Source: Proteus myxofaciens ATCC 19692 (GTDB lineage: Bacteria; Pseudomonadota; Gammaproteobacteria; Enterobacterales; Enterobacteriaceae). From it: a stretch of 60,811 nucleotides of DNA. Both the position numbers and the translations under genes were made by a program. Location of the stretch: contig NZ_LXEN01000007.1 in the NCBI RefSeq assembly GCF_001654855.1, forward strand, positions 1-60,811, in the 5' to 3' direction. This document shows positions 1-9,253 of this stretch, in pieces; the stretch's first letter is position 1, and every line of letters starts with the position of its first letter. The notes beneath the pieces were generated by a model. It searched no databases. It was not told the DNA's origin and saw only the letters and a program-made list of their open reading frames with translations.

Positions 1-1
1 A

Positions 2-373
2 TTAGCTGATGAAAATTATATTCAGACTATTTCAATATCATTTGAAGGTTGCTCAAAAAACAATCTTAATATTAAAATAAGTATCGACCCTTTAAATATT
101 GATTTTAGTAATGGTTATTTAATAAATAATGCCATTAATTCTCTAGCAAGTGATAATGTTACATTTCAACTTCTTGATGAAGAAAATGAAAATCCTATTA
201 ACTTAATGACTAAAAATACTTTTAATAAAGTTGTTAAAAATAATAAAGCTGAATTTTATTTTTCATTAAACTATGTTAAAAAAGATAATCATCCCCCTTC
301 TCCTGGGAAAATAGACACTAAAATTACGTTTAATATAGAAATTAACAATGAAATCATTGCAATGGAAGATTAA
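2..373 (+). CDS. Probable fimbrial subunit, 3' part only
   Basis: An open frame enters from the left edge and gives 123 residues before TAA. It reads as the C-terminal half of a type 1 fimbrial-type subunit: an FEGCS segment near the start, a central stretch (SDNVTFQLLDEENENPINL) typical of the conserved pilin fold, and an alternating strand pattern up to the end. Very Asn/Lys/Ile-rich and AT-rich, as fimbrial genes often are in this group. The usual penultimate Tyr is absent (the protein ends in AMED), so a minor subunit or tip protein is possible. The start, signal peptide and rest of any fimbrial operon lie outside the window. The family call rests on motif recognition only. Confidence 0.5.
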   Translation, partial: LADENYIQTISISFEGCSKNNLNIKISIDPLNIDFSNGYLINNAINSLASDNVTFQLLDEENENPINLMTKNTFNKVVKNNKAEFYFSLNYVKKDNHPPSPGKIDTKITFNIEINNEIIAMED

Positions 374-466
374 TATAAATAAAACAACCAAAGCGATAAT
401 AAATATTTTTCAAAATTATATTCAATAATAATTCAATTAACCTTTATTATCGCAATGTCTTATATA

Positions 467-799
467 TTATTTTTTAATCCACTGACCGTTAATTCCCTTC
501 ACATATTCACCCGCATTTGCTCTTGAAACGAGTTTTTCACCCGCCATTTTAGCTACAGCAGCAGGAGTTACCTGATTTGTTTTGGCTATTTCAGCATATT
601 TTGCTCTTCTTGCTTGGTTGACTTCATTCACAAGTGCTTGAGCTTGTTTATTATTAGGCTGTACCAGTTCAATATAACCACTAAAGGTTTCTCCTACTAA
701 ACCTTGAGATCTAGCTTCATCGAGCGTTAAAGCCATAACATTTGAGCTACCTAAAGCTAATATTAGCGCAAAACTTAATAGATATTTTTTAGGGTTCAT
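467..799 (-). CDS. ydbL: YdbL family periplasmic protein (DUF1318)
   Basis: 110 residues, the usual length for YdbL. An N-terminal signal peptide (about residues 1-23, ending VMA) is followed by LTLDEARSQGLVGE and, near the C-terminus, GEYVKGINGQW, both hallmarks of the family. Last gene of a three-gene minus-strand operon with ynbE and ydbH, only 11 bases after ynbE. In E. coli the same trio lies next to ldhA and belongs to the AsmA-like system for lipid movement between the membranes. YdbL is reported to act in the periplasm with YdbH and YnbE. The identity is strong; the biochemical role is taken from E. coli. Confidence 0.9.
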   Translation of the reverse strand: MNPKKYLLSFALILALGSSNVMALTLDEARSQGLVGETFSGYIELVQPNNKQAQALVNEVNQARRAKYAEIAKTNQVTPAAVAKMAGEKLVSRANAGEYVKGINGQWIKK

Positions 800-810
800 T
801 TTATTATCCT

Positions 811-1002
811 TTAAAAAATGGCGCTGTTATTTTTAAGTAAGTCTTCAACTTGACGATCGATCTTAACATTAATTTCATGCTCAATTTTAACATTCATATT
901 AATATTAATAGGTTTATCTGGCGTCGCTACTTCTAAGCGAATACAGCCTACTAAGTTAAAGATACCAATAATTAATGCAGCAGATAATATTGTTTTTTTC
1001 AT
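811..1002 (-). CDS. ynbE: YnbE outer-membrane lipoprotein
   Basis: 63 residues with a short hydrophobic signal and a lipobox LVGC, so Cys20 should be acylated after cleavage. After it comes RLEVATPDKPININMNVKIEHEI, the beta-strand segment conserved in YnbE. Its ATG overlaps the ydbH stop as ATGA, so the two are translationally coupled. In E. coli YnbE is an outer-membrane partner that extends the YdbH bridge. Length and position match the family exactly. Confidence 0.9.
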   Translation of the reverse strand: MKKTILSAALIIGIFNLVGCIRLEVATPDKPININMNVKIEHEINVKIDRQVEDLLKNNSAIF

Positions 1003-3635
1003 TGTGACTCACTCCCTAAATCAGATAAGCTTTTTTCTAGCCACTCTTCTAGTTGAGAACCAAAACGCAAACTTCGCCATAATTGAAAAATATTCTCTTC
1101 ATGGCGATAATTAAGATTAACTTGACGGCGCTTATCTTCTAAAGGATTTGCCCCTTGAATTTCAGCTTCTAAGGTTAATTCACCTAAGTTACTTAAATTA
1201 ACCTTTGTCCAAGAACGACTAATTTCTAAATAACGTAACCATGCTATAGCAACACCTGCTGACATATTATTATCATCAATCGAGTCCACAAAATCTTTAT
1301 CTAATCTTAGTGTTAAATTTGATGAATTAGCTAACCAACCATTTCTTATAATCCATTGATTATTGTTAATAAAAAATGGAAACTCACCACTTACTTTACC
1401 CGATGCGGCTAATTGAGTGACTTTTAATAACGTAAAAAGGCGACTTAACTCAATATTATTTAACGAAATAATCGCAGCATCTTGCTGTGGTATCGTTAAA
1501 TTTTTCATTGCAATAGTGCCATCTAGCATAGCCACTTTTACATTCGATAATACCAATGGTTTGTGTTTGGTCGCTGGATAAAACCCTTGCAGATCAGCTG
1601 TAATATCCGTTATTTCGAATAAATTATTAATGCGTTTAATTCGTAATTGAACGGGCTGTTTTACACCTAATTGCCATTCCTCGCCTTTTAGACGCCACGG
1701 TAGAATAAAATCTAATCCTTCTAAAATACCATCCTTAAGCCACATACCTCCATGTTTGACAACAAGATGTCCACCAGCAATTAAACCTTGTTCTGGCGCT
1801 ATTGAAAAATCAGCTTGTGTATAAAATTCACCTTTATCTAGTGTAATTCCTAAAGATTCTGGCAACAAGGATTGAAAGGCATTAATAGGTTGTGAAGGCC
1901 AACGCATTTGCCCTCTCAATCTTGCACCATCCCAGCGAGTATTAATTGCAATTGGTCCTATATTAGGTTTTGCACTTAATTCTCCTTTCATATTAAAGCT
2001 AAAGGGTGAAGTGCCTTTAATGTCAGCAATAAAATCTGTTCTGTCTAAAAAACCGTCACCAGGAAAATCAATACGCTGACTCGTTAATTTTAACTTTCCA
2101 TCAAATATACTGTTTTCATCATTTCTGATCCAACGAAAAGGCGCAACTAACGTTAATCTTGGCGCGGTCATGGTGGTATTTTGATATTTTAAAACATCGA
2201 ATCCCGTATTTAATGTATTAAAACTGACCGTTTTATCAATCCACGCCCCTGTTCCTGCAATATCCCAGCGAGCTTGTAGCGGTAATAAATTACCATCTCC
2301 CCAATAGCGCCAGTACCATTGGCCTTTATCTGGTAAAAAATCTGTGGATTTGCCTTCAAAATGAACTCGATAATCACCCCAAATACTATCATTAGCTAAA
2401 ACAATGGCATTTAGGCGTCCATTAAATCCTTGAGAAGATAATGTTGTACCCGCTAAAGGTAAACGCGCATCTTTTATCGTTAATGTTTCTGTTAGTGGGC
2501 CTTTAAAACGAAGTAATGATCCCTGCTGAAATTCAATTTTAGGATCAGTTAACATACCTGTAATAATAATGGGTAATTGCGCATCCGCTTGCATTAGACT
2601 TTTATTAACAACACCGGTCATTTGAATAGGAATATGTGCATCAACCCAATTTATCGGTGTTTCCGGTACTGAAATAACTAAATTACCTTTCCCTGCTCGC
2701 CCTTGAGTCATAACATTAAGTCGGGCAGTTAAAAGGGAACCCGATATTCCTTTTTGCCACTGCGAAACACGAATATTGACACCACCTGTTAACGGTTGCT
2801 CTAAGCCAAACCATTCCCAGCGACCATTATTTATAGTGATGTTTTCAGCGGTTAATTCCCAAGGTAAGTTTGCTAGAGCATGACCACCACCTTGTTCAGC
2901 AAGTGATATTGTTCCTGATTGCCCTTGCCATTCAATAATAAGAACTAAAGGATAAGAATATTGTGATGTTTTTAGGGTGGCGTTGATAGAACCATTTTCA
3001 GGTAATGAAGAAAAATTGAGCGGCAATGCTATTTCAGCGGCCAACTCAATATTATTATTTTCGGGTAATTCAATATTAAACTGTTTAATATCTAGCCATT
3101 GGTTATCACGAAGAAAAGCAACAATATGAATATTATCACCTTGGTAGGTAAATAAACGCCCGTTATCTTGAGTTTTTAAATGAAAAGTACCTTGGTATTG
3201 TGCATTCGCTTGTAATCCAATATGCGCAATATCAACTGATAAATTTGGGATAGAAGCTAATACAGACTGAACATCAAGAGGAACTTCAACCGTATCTTCT
3301 TTTTCTTTAGGGGGTAATTGAGAAAAACATTGCTCATTAATCAGCAATTGTTGACTACTAAATTGAAAATGATCAGTTTGTGCTTTTTTGTAAGAAAAAA
3401 TAAAATTATCTAACGTCGCTAAATTACAGGTTTTAGTTTGTAATGAAATATTATCAACTGATAATCCTAACTTGTGCAATTTAGGCTGTGATAAAGAAAG
3501 GAAAATACCTTCTGGTAGATATAATTTGGCTATAATAGGAACCCAACGCGGAATAGTCACCCACAGTGCAGTTCCTAAAATACCAACACCAAATAATACA
3601 GCGCCTGTCCATTTAATAGTTTTCTTTAACGACAC
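999..3635 (-). CDS. ydbH: YdbH, AsmA-like intermembrane bridge protein
   Basis: About 878 residues. A single N-terminal transmembrane anchor is followed by a long beta-rich periplasmic part. The C-terminus (LRLDKD, AIAWLRYLEISRS, NLNYRHEENIFQLWRSLRFG) is the conserved YdbH signature. YdbH is one of the AsmA-like proteins (with TamB and YhdP) thought to form lipid conduits between the inner and outer membranes. An ATG at 3665 is in frame, but it has only a poor ribosome site, whereas AAGGA sits seven bases before a GTG at 3635, so I prefer the GTG. First gene of ydbH-ynbE-ydbL and divergent from ldhA, as in E. coli. Function is inferred from the family. Confidence 0.9.
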   Translation of the reverse strand: MSLKKTIKWTGAVLFGVGILGTALWVTIPRWVPIIAKLYLPEGIFLSLSQPKLHKLGLSVDNISLQTKTCNLATLDNFIFSYKKAQTDHFQFSSQQLLINEQCFSQLPPKEKEDTVEVPLDVQSVLASIPNLSVDIAHIGLQANAQYQGTFHLKTQDNGRLFTYQGDNIHIVAFLRDNQWLDIKQFNIELPENNNIELAAEIALPLNFSSLPENGSINATLKTSQYSYPLVLIIEWQGQSGTISLAEQGGGHALANLPWELTAENITINNGRWEWFGLEQPLTGGVNIRVSQWQKGISGSLLTARLNVMTQGRAGKGNLVISVPETPINWVDAHIPIQMTGVVNKSLMQADAQLPIIITGMLTDPKIEFQQGSLLRFKGPLTETLTIKDARLPLAGTTLSSQGFNGRLNAIVLANDSIWGDYRVHFEGKSTDFLPDKGQWYWRYWGDGNLLPLQARWDIAGTGAWIDKTVSFNTLNTGFDVLKYQNTTMTAPRLTLVAPFRWIRNDENSIFDGKLKLTSQRIDFPGDGFLDRTDFIADIKGTSPFSFNMKGELSAKPNIGPIAINTRWDGARLRGQMRWPSQPINAFQSLLPESLGITLDKGEFYTQADFSIAPEQGLIAGGHLVVKHGGMWLKDGILEGLDFILPWRLKGEEWQLGVKQPVQLRIKRINNLFEITDITADLQGFYPATKHKPLVLSNVKVAMLDGTIAMKNLTIPQQDAAIISLNNIELSRLFTLLKVTQLAASGKVSGEFPFFINNNQWIIRNGWLANSSNLTLRLDKDFVDSIDDNNMSAGVAIAWLRYLEISRSWTKVNLSNLGELTLEAEIQGANPLEDKRRQVNLNYRHEENIFQLWRSLRFGSQLEEWLEKSLSDLGSESQ

Positions 3636-3793
3636 GTCATTTTCCTTTTTAACAAAGAGGATCATCCCTTACTCAGCTAAAATTGTTATAATATAATAAT
3701 ATTATTTTCCTGCATTTTGAGGTTGGATAATTCTTGTTTTTCCATTCTCTTCATAAACTAGATAAAAATTTAATCGCCATTAGGGAAAAACTG

Positions 3794-4792
3794 ATGAAAA
3801 TCGTCTCTTATAGTACTAAACATTATGATCGTAAACATATGGATTTAGTTAACCAGCATAATGGATATCACTACGATATTGAATATTTTGATTTTAATTT
3901 AACTGAACAAACAGCAAAAAATGCCGTTGGTGCTGATGCAGTATGTATTTTTGTTAATGACGATGCTAACCGCGAAGTTTTACAAGAACTAGCAAGCCTC
4001 AATATTCACATTCTTGCTTTACGCTGTGCGGGTTTTAATAATGTTGACCTTGAGGCGGCTAAAGAATTGGGTATTACTGTTATACGAGTGCCAGCATATT
4101 CTCCAGAATCTATTGCTGAGCATACTGTGGGCATGATGCTTTGTTTGAATCGTCGCATTCATCGAGCTTATCAGCGTACTCGTGATGCTAACTTCTCATT
4201 AGAAGGACTTACTGGATTCAATATGCATAATCGCACTGCGGGCATTATTGGCACTGGTAAAATAGGTTTAGCTACATTACGCATATTAAAAGGTTTTGGT
4301 ATGAAATTGCTGGCTTCTGATCCTTATCCAAGCCAAGCAGTATTAGATTTAGGTGCTGAGTATGTAGATCTAGCTACTTTATACGAAAAATCTGACGTTA
4401 TTTCTTTGCATTGTCCATTAACCGCAGATAACCATTATTTATTAAATGAATCCGCTTTTTCGCAAATGAAAGATGGTGTGATGATAATTAATACGAGTCG
4501 TGGCGGTTTAATTGATTCTGGCGCTGCGATTAATGCACTTAAACAAGGGAAAATAGGTGCATTAGGTATGGATGTTTATGAGAATGAACGCGATCTTTTC
4601 TTTGAAGATAAATCTAATGACGTAATTCAAGATGATATTTTCCGTCGCCTATCTTCTTGTCATAATGTTTTATTCACAGGCCATCAAGCTTTTTTAACCG
4701 AAGAAGCCTTAACCAGTATCAGCGAAACCACATTGCATAATATTAAAGAAGTCGCAGCGGGTATTGATTGTGTTAATCAAGTAAAGGAGTAA
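3794..4792 (+). CDS. ldhA: D-lactate dehydrogenase, fermentative
   Basis: 332 residues of the D-2-hydroxyacid dehydrogenase family. It reduces pyruvate to D-lactate with NADH during fermentation in the cytoplasm. The Rossmann motif GTGKIG lies at residues 153-158. The catalytic residues are visible as Arg236 (TSRGG), Glu264 (DVYENE) and His297 (GHQAF), nearly the same numbers as in E. coli LdhA (329 residues). The frame is open 60 bases further upstream, but MKIVSYSTKHYD aligns with the known N-terminus, so I start at 3794. Monocistronic, with a strong hairpin terminator after the stop. Neighbour of ydbH as in E. coli. Confidence 0.95.
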   Translation: MKIVSYSTKHYDRKHMDLVNQHNGYHYDIEYFDFNLTEQTAKNAVGADAVCIFVNDDANREVLQELASLNIHILALRCAGFNNVDLEAAKELGITVIRVPAYSPESIAEHTVGMMLCLNRRIHRAYQRTRDANFSLEGLTGFNMHNRTAGIIGTGKIGLATLRILKGFGMKLLASDPYPSQAVLDLGAEYVDLATLYEKSDVISLHCPLTADNHYLLNESAFSQMKDGVMIINTSRGGLIDSGAAINALKQGKIGALGMDVYENERDLFFEDKSNDVIQDDIFRRLSSCHNVLFTGHQAFLTEEALTSISETTLHNIKEVAAGIDCVNQVKE

Positions 4793-4811
4793 TTATTTCG
4801 CTAAAAAAATT

Positions 4812-4847
4812 ATCCCCTTTCCATAAGGTAAAGGGGATTTATTTTTA
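4812..4847. terminator. Bidirectional hairpin terminator between ldhA and the chemoreceptor gene
   Basis: Nine-base arms ATCCCCTTT (4812-4820) and AAAGGGGAT (4830-4838), extended by CC/GG, are followed on the plus strand by TTATTTTT and preceded by an A-run that gives U-residues on the minus strand. It can serve both converging genes. Confidence 0.8.
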
Positions 4848-4855
4848 TGTTATTG

Positions 4856-6454
4856 CTATATTTTGTCTACTGTTGTTTCTATTTCAGCTTTAATAACATT
4901 GTTACAGCTTAATATGCTCTTTTCTTCATCGATTTTAAATTGTGATACCAATTGAGCGAGTTGATGCGCTTCATCATCCATATTTGCAGTAATCACGGCG
5001 GATTCTTCAACTAATGCGGCATTTTGCTGTGTCACTGTATCCATTTCACTTACCGCCATGGCAATTTGATTAATCCCCATACTTTGTTCATTAGATGCCA
5101 ACGCTATTTATTGCATAAAATCATTAACCTGAGTAATTGTTGTCACTATCTCAGTCATAGAACGACCTGCTTGAGCGACTTGTTCAGAGCCTACATGCAC
5201 TTTATTAACAGAATGTGTAATCAATTCATTAATTTCTTTTGCGGCTTGTGCACTGCGACTAGCTAAATTACGCACCTCAGATGCCACCACAGTAAAACCA
5301 CGCCCTTGTTCACCGGCTCTTGCTGCTTCTACCGCCGCATTAAGAGAAAGAATATTCGTTTGGCTAGCAATACTATTAATAATATCGTTAATGTCTGAGA
5401 TTTTTCTCGCACTTTCAGAAATAGACGACATTGTTTCTACAACACTCGTCATAACTGATTCACCATGTTGTGCTGAGCTCGTTGCAGTTAATGCAAGTTG
5501 ACTTGCTTGTCGTGAATTATCTGCATTTTTTTCTACTGTTGTTTTAATTTGTTCCATGCTAGCAACTGTTTGTTGTAAAGCACTTGCTTGTTCTTCAGTA
5601 CGAGAAGATAAATCGGTATTTCCTGTTGCTATTTCACTCGCACTTACACTTATCGTGTTAACAGCATTTTTAACAGACGCAATCATATGACTTAATGAAT
5701 TTTTCATTTTATTCATTTCATTAAATAGTTGACCAAATTCATTAGTCCCTTGGTGATCAACCCTCATACTTAAGTCGCCTTGACTCATTTTTGAAAAGAT
5801 ATTAATTAACATCTTAATATTGCCAAGAAAACTATGAGAGAACCAACGTAATATCATGATGAAAAGAATGATGACGATAACCACTGCCATTATCGACATC
5901 ATTAAAATACGTTCTTGAGCGTTTTTTGCAATATCGATATAGCCACTTTCAATAGAATTACCTACAGCATAATATTTCATCGTAATATTATTTAGTTCAT
6001 CCATTTTAGCGCTTGCTGAATGTGTTGTGAGTTCTCCTCTACGTAATCGAGCAAGTGCGTCTGTAAATAAATCTAATAATTCATCAAACCGTTTTGTCAT
6101 CTCAGCTGCTAATTCACGTCCTTCCATTGTTAGCTTTTCAGCATCAGCCCATTTATGTATTTCTTCACGTGTTACTTCAATATATTCGGCAGTTTGATGA
6201 AAATAACGTGGTGATGGTTTTTCATTTACGCGTAATTGACCATCAAGTCCATTAATATTGGCTCGAATCACTGCCATTTGATAACGCGCTTTCCCCATTA
6301 GCAACATTTGTTCACTTAAATTATTTGAAGAAACAAAGTTAGTATAGGATCGAGATGATGCGGCATAACTTAAATAAATAATAGCCATTATAAGTGTGAA
6401 CAAAATAGTAAGCATGACTTTGACAATCTTTTCGATACTGACATTTTTAAACAT
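4856..6454 (-). pseudogene. Methyl-accepting chemotaxis protein, broken by one in-frame stop
   Basis: The 533-codon frame is intact except for TAA at 5108-5110 (codon 449), followed in the same frame by IALASNEQSMGINQIAMAVSEMD. Related receptors have Glu here (MQEIALASNEQ), so a GAA-to-TAA change is the simplest explanation. Layout: TM1 about residues 10-30, a Tar/Tsr-like four-helix periplasmic sensor, TM2 about 187-207, HAMP, then the MA signalling domain with the conserved hairpin tip ([36 protein letters not shown]). The stop falls in the descending helix, removing the last 84 codons including part of the methylation helix. No C-terminal NWETF-like tether is present even downstream. It could also be a sequencing error. 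It keeps a flagellar-type promoter. Confidence 0.85.
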
Positions 6455-6950
6455 AGTTATGTTCCATCAAAATATACAAATAAAATTTGCATATCCGTAA
6501 GATATCAGAACGTACTTTTAGCTCAATTAAAGAGTACATTCCCTGGTTTAAATAAAAATAAGATTAAAATTTATTCATTAGTATAATAAAACAGACAAAG
6601 TACGGCCTGCGCTTATAATGTCGGTTAGATTTAATAAAAACTTTATAGTGAAAATAAATATATTTTTATTTAGCTAATAAAACTATTGTTTTTTTATTCA
6701 AAACGCATTATCACTATGAAATTCTGTTTTTTACTTAGTTTAAGTAATAATTTATTAATTATATTTTATAGTTGCTCTTTTCTTGTTCTAACCAAGGTTT
6801 ATTTAAAACCAATGATAAGTTTTATTTTATTAATTTATTTAACGATATCTACTTTTAAATAAGAAATTAAATAGAGCTAATTTCTTAATAAATCAAGATG
6901 ATTTCTAAAAACCATCTTGATTACTTATTTAAACATGATATTAAGGTGGA
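6455..6950. other. AT-rich intergenic region with small palindromes
   Basis: No convincing coding frame. Apart from the FliA-type promoter, it holds two adjacent inverted repeats near the end of the Nudix gene: AAGAAATTA / TAATTTCTT (about 6861-6886) and AATCAAGATG / CATCTTGATT (6891-6900 with 6913-6922). The second could end Nudix transcription, but no clear U-run follows on the minus strand. The middle part (6700-6850) shows nothing I can name. Confidence 0.4.
6618..6645 (-). promoter_or_regulatory. Sigma-28 (FliA)-type promoter for the chemoreceptor gene
   Basis: On the minus strand TAAAGTTT (6645-6638) is followed after 12 bases by ACCGACAT (6625-6618). The class 3 flagellar consensus is TAAAGTTT-N11-GCCGATAA. 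The -35 match is perfect and the CCGA core of the -10 is kept, with spacing one base long. It lies about 165 bases before the receptor start. A motif match only. Confidence 0.6.
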
Positions 6951-7439
6951 TTATTTAGAAAATGATATAACTTCCTTGGTCAATAGCCTGTTGGTTAGTT
7001 CAATAAGCCTTATCACATCGAGAGGGGTATTTTTTTGTTTTAGTTCATCCAATGAAAGCCATTGAAAAGAATTATTTGTTAATTGGCTATTTGGTAGTGG
7101 GATACACAGGTAAATCATATCAATATGATAATGAAATCCTTGTTTTTTATCGTGGATAGGTTCTTTTAAAATAGCGAGAGGCTTAACTAGCTCAATAACA
7201 TCACTATTGATTAAATTAAGACTTAATTCAGTTTGATAATTTAAACATTTGCACTGCAAACCAGTTTCTTCTTCAATTTCTCTTAATACAGCATTTTGTG
7301 GTTCTTCATTTTGTTCAATATGCCCTCCTGGTGGTAACCAGCAATCTATTTTAGGGTGTAGATGTAGCAAAAACTTGCCTTCTTGATTAAAGACAATTCC
7401 TGTGGCAGTAAAATGTGTTGTTATATTTTCTTGTGTCAT
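6951..7439 (-). CDS. Nudix hydrolase
   Basis: 162 residues with a complete Nudix box at residues 38-61 (GGHIEQNEEP... REIEEETGL), the Mg-binding and catalytic motif that splits nucleoside diphosphates linked to another group X. The substrate cannot be told from the sequence. The region before the box, CWLPPGGH, is typical of the MutT/NUDT-like subgroup. It follows the TetR gene on the same strand after 22 bases and is probably co-transcribed, so it may be controlled by that regulator. Cytoplasmic, no signal peptide. Confidence 0.85.
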   Translation of the reverse strand: MTQENITTHFTATGIVFNQEGKFLLHLHPKIDCWLPPGGHIEQNEEPQNAVLREIEEETGLQCKCLNYQTELSLNLINSDVIELVKPLAILKEPIHDKKQGFHYHIDMIYLCIPLPNSQLTNNSFQWLSLDELKQKNTPLDVIRLIELTNRLLTKEVISFSK

Positions 7440-7461
7440 TACACACTTATCCTCTAATTAT

Positions 7462-8088
7462 TCACTGTATTTCGCTACTAGCTTTATTCTTATTGTTTTT
7501 TATTCCTTTTAGAAAATCAGAAAAAATCATTTTAAATTCTTCTTGTGCTTCATCAGGAAATGACGTTTCATTTTTAATAATGTTAATCGCAATATGCGTA
7601 ACAAACCCATAAATGAGATCAACCACAATAATAGGTGAATAAGCCGTTATTTCTTTATTGTCAAAAAGCGTTTTTACACATTGCTGAAATCTTGGAATAA
7701 GAATTTGTGCATCAATTTTATCCCATTCTTTCCAACCTAAAATTGATATTACCTCTTGTAAAGGTAACAGCATATTTTTATGTTGGTAAATATGATCAAT
7801 ACTGAGTGAAAAAATAGCTTCTAACTCAACCCATTTATTTTCATTCTCTGGGATAGCCTCTATTTTTTTTACAATATCCTTAACTTGTAAAATATAACAC
7901 TCTTTTAGTAATGCCTTTTTATTACTAAAGTGGTGATAAAATGCCCCTTTAGTGACTCTCGCATACCGTGATATTTCATCGATAGAAACATCATAATAAC
8001 ATTGATTAACAAATAGATACTGTGCAGCTTCAAGTAGTGCACACCGCGTCATCTCTGAATTCTCTTGTTGCCGTGATTTTATTTTCAT
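7462..8088 (-). CDS. TetR/AcrR family transcriptional regulator
   Basis: 208 residues. The N-terminal TetR helix-turn-helix is clear at about residues 30-62 (VSIDEISRYARVTKGAFYHHFSNKKALL). The rest is the variable ligand-binding helical domain, so the inducer is unknown. The frame opens at 8100, but the ATG at 8088 has GAG eight bases upstream and gives the usual N-terminus. It is divergent from an AraC-type regulator. The 91-base gap between them holds a palindrome that looks like its operator, suggesting autoregulation and control of the AraC gene. The arrangement resembles drug-efflux regulators such as acrR, but no pump lies beside it. Confidence 0.88.
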   Translation of the reverse strand: MKIKSRQQENSEMTRCALLEAAQYLFVNQCYYDVSIDEISRYARVTKGAFYHHFSNKKALLKECYILQVKDIVKKIEAIPENENKWVELEAIFSLSIDHIYQHKNMLLPLQEVISILGWKEWDKIDAQILIPRFQQCVKTLFDNKEITAYSPIIVVDLIYGFVTHIAINIIKNETSFPDEAQEEFKMIFSDFLKGIKNNKNKASSEIQ

Positions 8089-8104
8089 GATAAAACTCAT
8101 AGAA

Positions 8105-8121
8105 ACATACCGTGAGTATGT
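8105..8121. promoter_or_regulatory. Palindromic operator between the tetR-type and araC-type genes
   Basis: ACATAC-CGTGA-GTATGT is a 6-5-6 dyad, 17 bases upstream of the TetR start and 59 before the AraC start. It resembles the ACATAC/GTATGT halves of the E. coli AcrR operator, though with a shorter spacer. Binding by the adjacent TetR protein is an inference. Confidence 0.5.
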
Positions 8122-8179
8122 AATAATATATGGGTATCAGTTTTATGTAAACTGAACAAAATATTTTCAGGAAATTATC

Positions 8180-9094
8180 ATGTCATCTCAGTACAATGGG
8201 CTAATCCCTTCCAACTCTCTATCCTCATTTAATATAGAAATTATCAAAGAACTTCTTCTCTGGATTGAGGTAAATCTGGAAAAATCATTGTTACTTGATG
8301 ATGTTGCCATTAAATCGGGTTATACCAAATGGCATTTACAACGTGTATTTAAACAAGCTACAGGTCTTACTTTAGCGTCTTACATCAGAGGAAGACGCTT
8401 AACCAAAGCAGCAACTGAATTACGCTTAACTAAACTTCCTGTTTTGGTTATCGCTTTACGCTATCAATTTGATTCTCAGCAATCTTTTACTCGTCGTTTT
8501 AAAGCAGTATTCGGTGTAACACCAACGGAATATCGTAAAATAGATGGCGTTTGTGGTTATCAGTTTCAGCCCCCTATTAACTTTGATGTTACAGATCTTC
8601 CTATTCCTAAAATTATTGATTTGCCGCCAAGTTCACTCTATGTAATGCAATATCAATATTTTTGTTCTATTGAAGATATTGGTAAATTACATGAGAATAT
8701 TCGCCATCAATTTTGGAATGATTTTTTACTGTATACCGATAAAAACTTTAAAGAGAGTTCAGTATTAATTTCTTACCAACCCAATATTTTACGTAAAGAT
8801 AAAATACAAATTGACTATGAAATCGGGCTAAATAGTTTAGAGCATTTAACGCGAACAAGTGGTTTGAGTAAAAAAACAATTGGTAATGGTCGTTACGTTC
8901 GTTTTCAATTTAAAGGTACATTAGAAGAATATAAGCAGTTTGCTATAAAGATTTATTTTTATACTTTACCGGCTTTAGGTTTATGCCGTCGCTCTGGTGC
9001 TGATATCGAGAATTATATTAGTATAGAGTCCGATATTGATTTAATGAAACCACCGAAAACACTAGAGATTGATTACTACGTTCCTATTCATTAA
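8180..9094 (+). CDS. AraC/XylS family regulator with Rob-like C-terminal domain
   Basis: 304 residues. The first 120 form the double helix-turn-helix of the MarA/SoxS/Rob group (LDDVAIKSGYTKWHLQRVFKQ, then ALRYQFDSQQSFTRRFKAVFGVTPTEYR). Residues about 140-304 form a GyrI-like small-molecule domain as in Rob (289 residues in E. coli), unlike the short MarA, SoxS and Proteus PqrA proteins. Rob-like proteins activate multidrug efflux, outer-membrane and stress genes. It is divergent from a TetR regulator and ends at a strong terminator. Whether this is the genome's rob or a paralogue cannot be decided here, so no symbol is given. Confidence 0.85.
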   Translation: MSSQYNGLIPSNSLSSFNIEIIKELLLWIEVNLEKSLLLDDVAIKSGYTKWHLQRVFKQATGLTLASYIRGRRLTKAATELRLTKLPVLVIALRYQFDSQQSFTRRFKAVFGVTPTEYRKIDGVCGYQFQPPINFDVTDLPIPKIIDLPPSSLYVMQYQYFCSIEDIGKLHENIRHQFWNDFLLYTDKNFKESSVLISYQPNILRKDKIQIDYEIGLNSLEHLTRTSGLSKKTIGNGRYVRFQFKGTLEEYKQFAIKIYFYTLPALGLCRRSGADIENYISIESDIDLMKPPKTLEIDYYVPIH

Positions 9095-9100
9095 TCGAGT

Positions 9101-9126
9101 AGCCTGCAACTTCAGGCTATTTTTTG
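9101..9126 (+). terminator. Rho-independent terminator of the araC-type gene
   Basis: AGCCTG (9101-9106) pairs with CAGGCT (9113-9118), followed by ATTTTTTG. It lies directly after the stop codon. Confidence 0.85.
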
Positions 9127-9253
9127 TTGATAAAAACATCAATGATAAAAATTAAATGAGATGAAAATTTCCAATGACTGATTTAGAGCAGGATTTTTAT
9201 ATCCTAATTTCGGTATAATCAATGTAATTCATACTGCTCAGTTTAGGATAAGA

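Noticed and set aside
4856..5101. A separate small gene for the chemoreceptor C-terminus
   Set aside because: It lies in the same frame as the upstream part and continues the MCP domain; it is the 3' part of one broken gene, with no start signal of its own.
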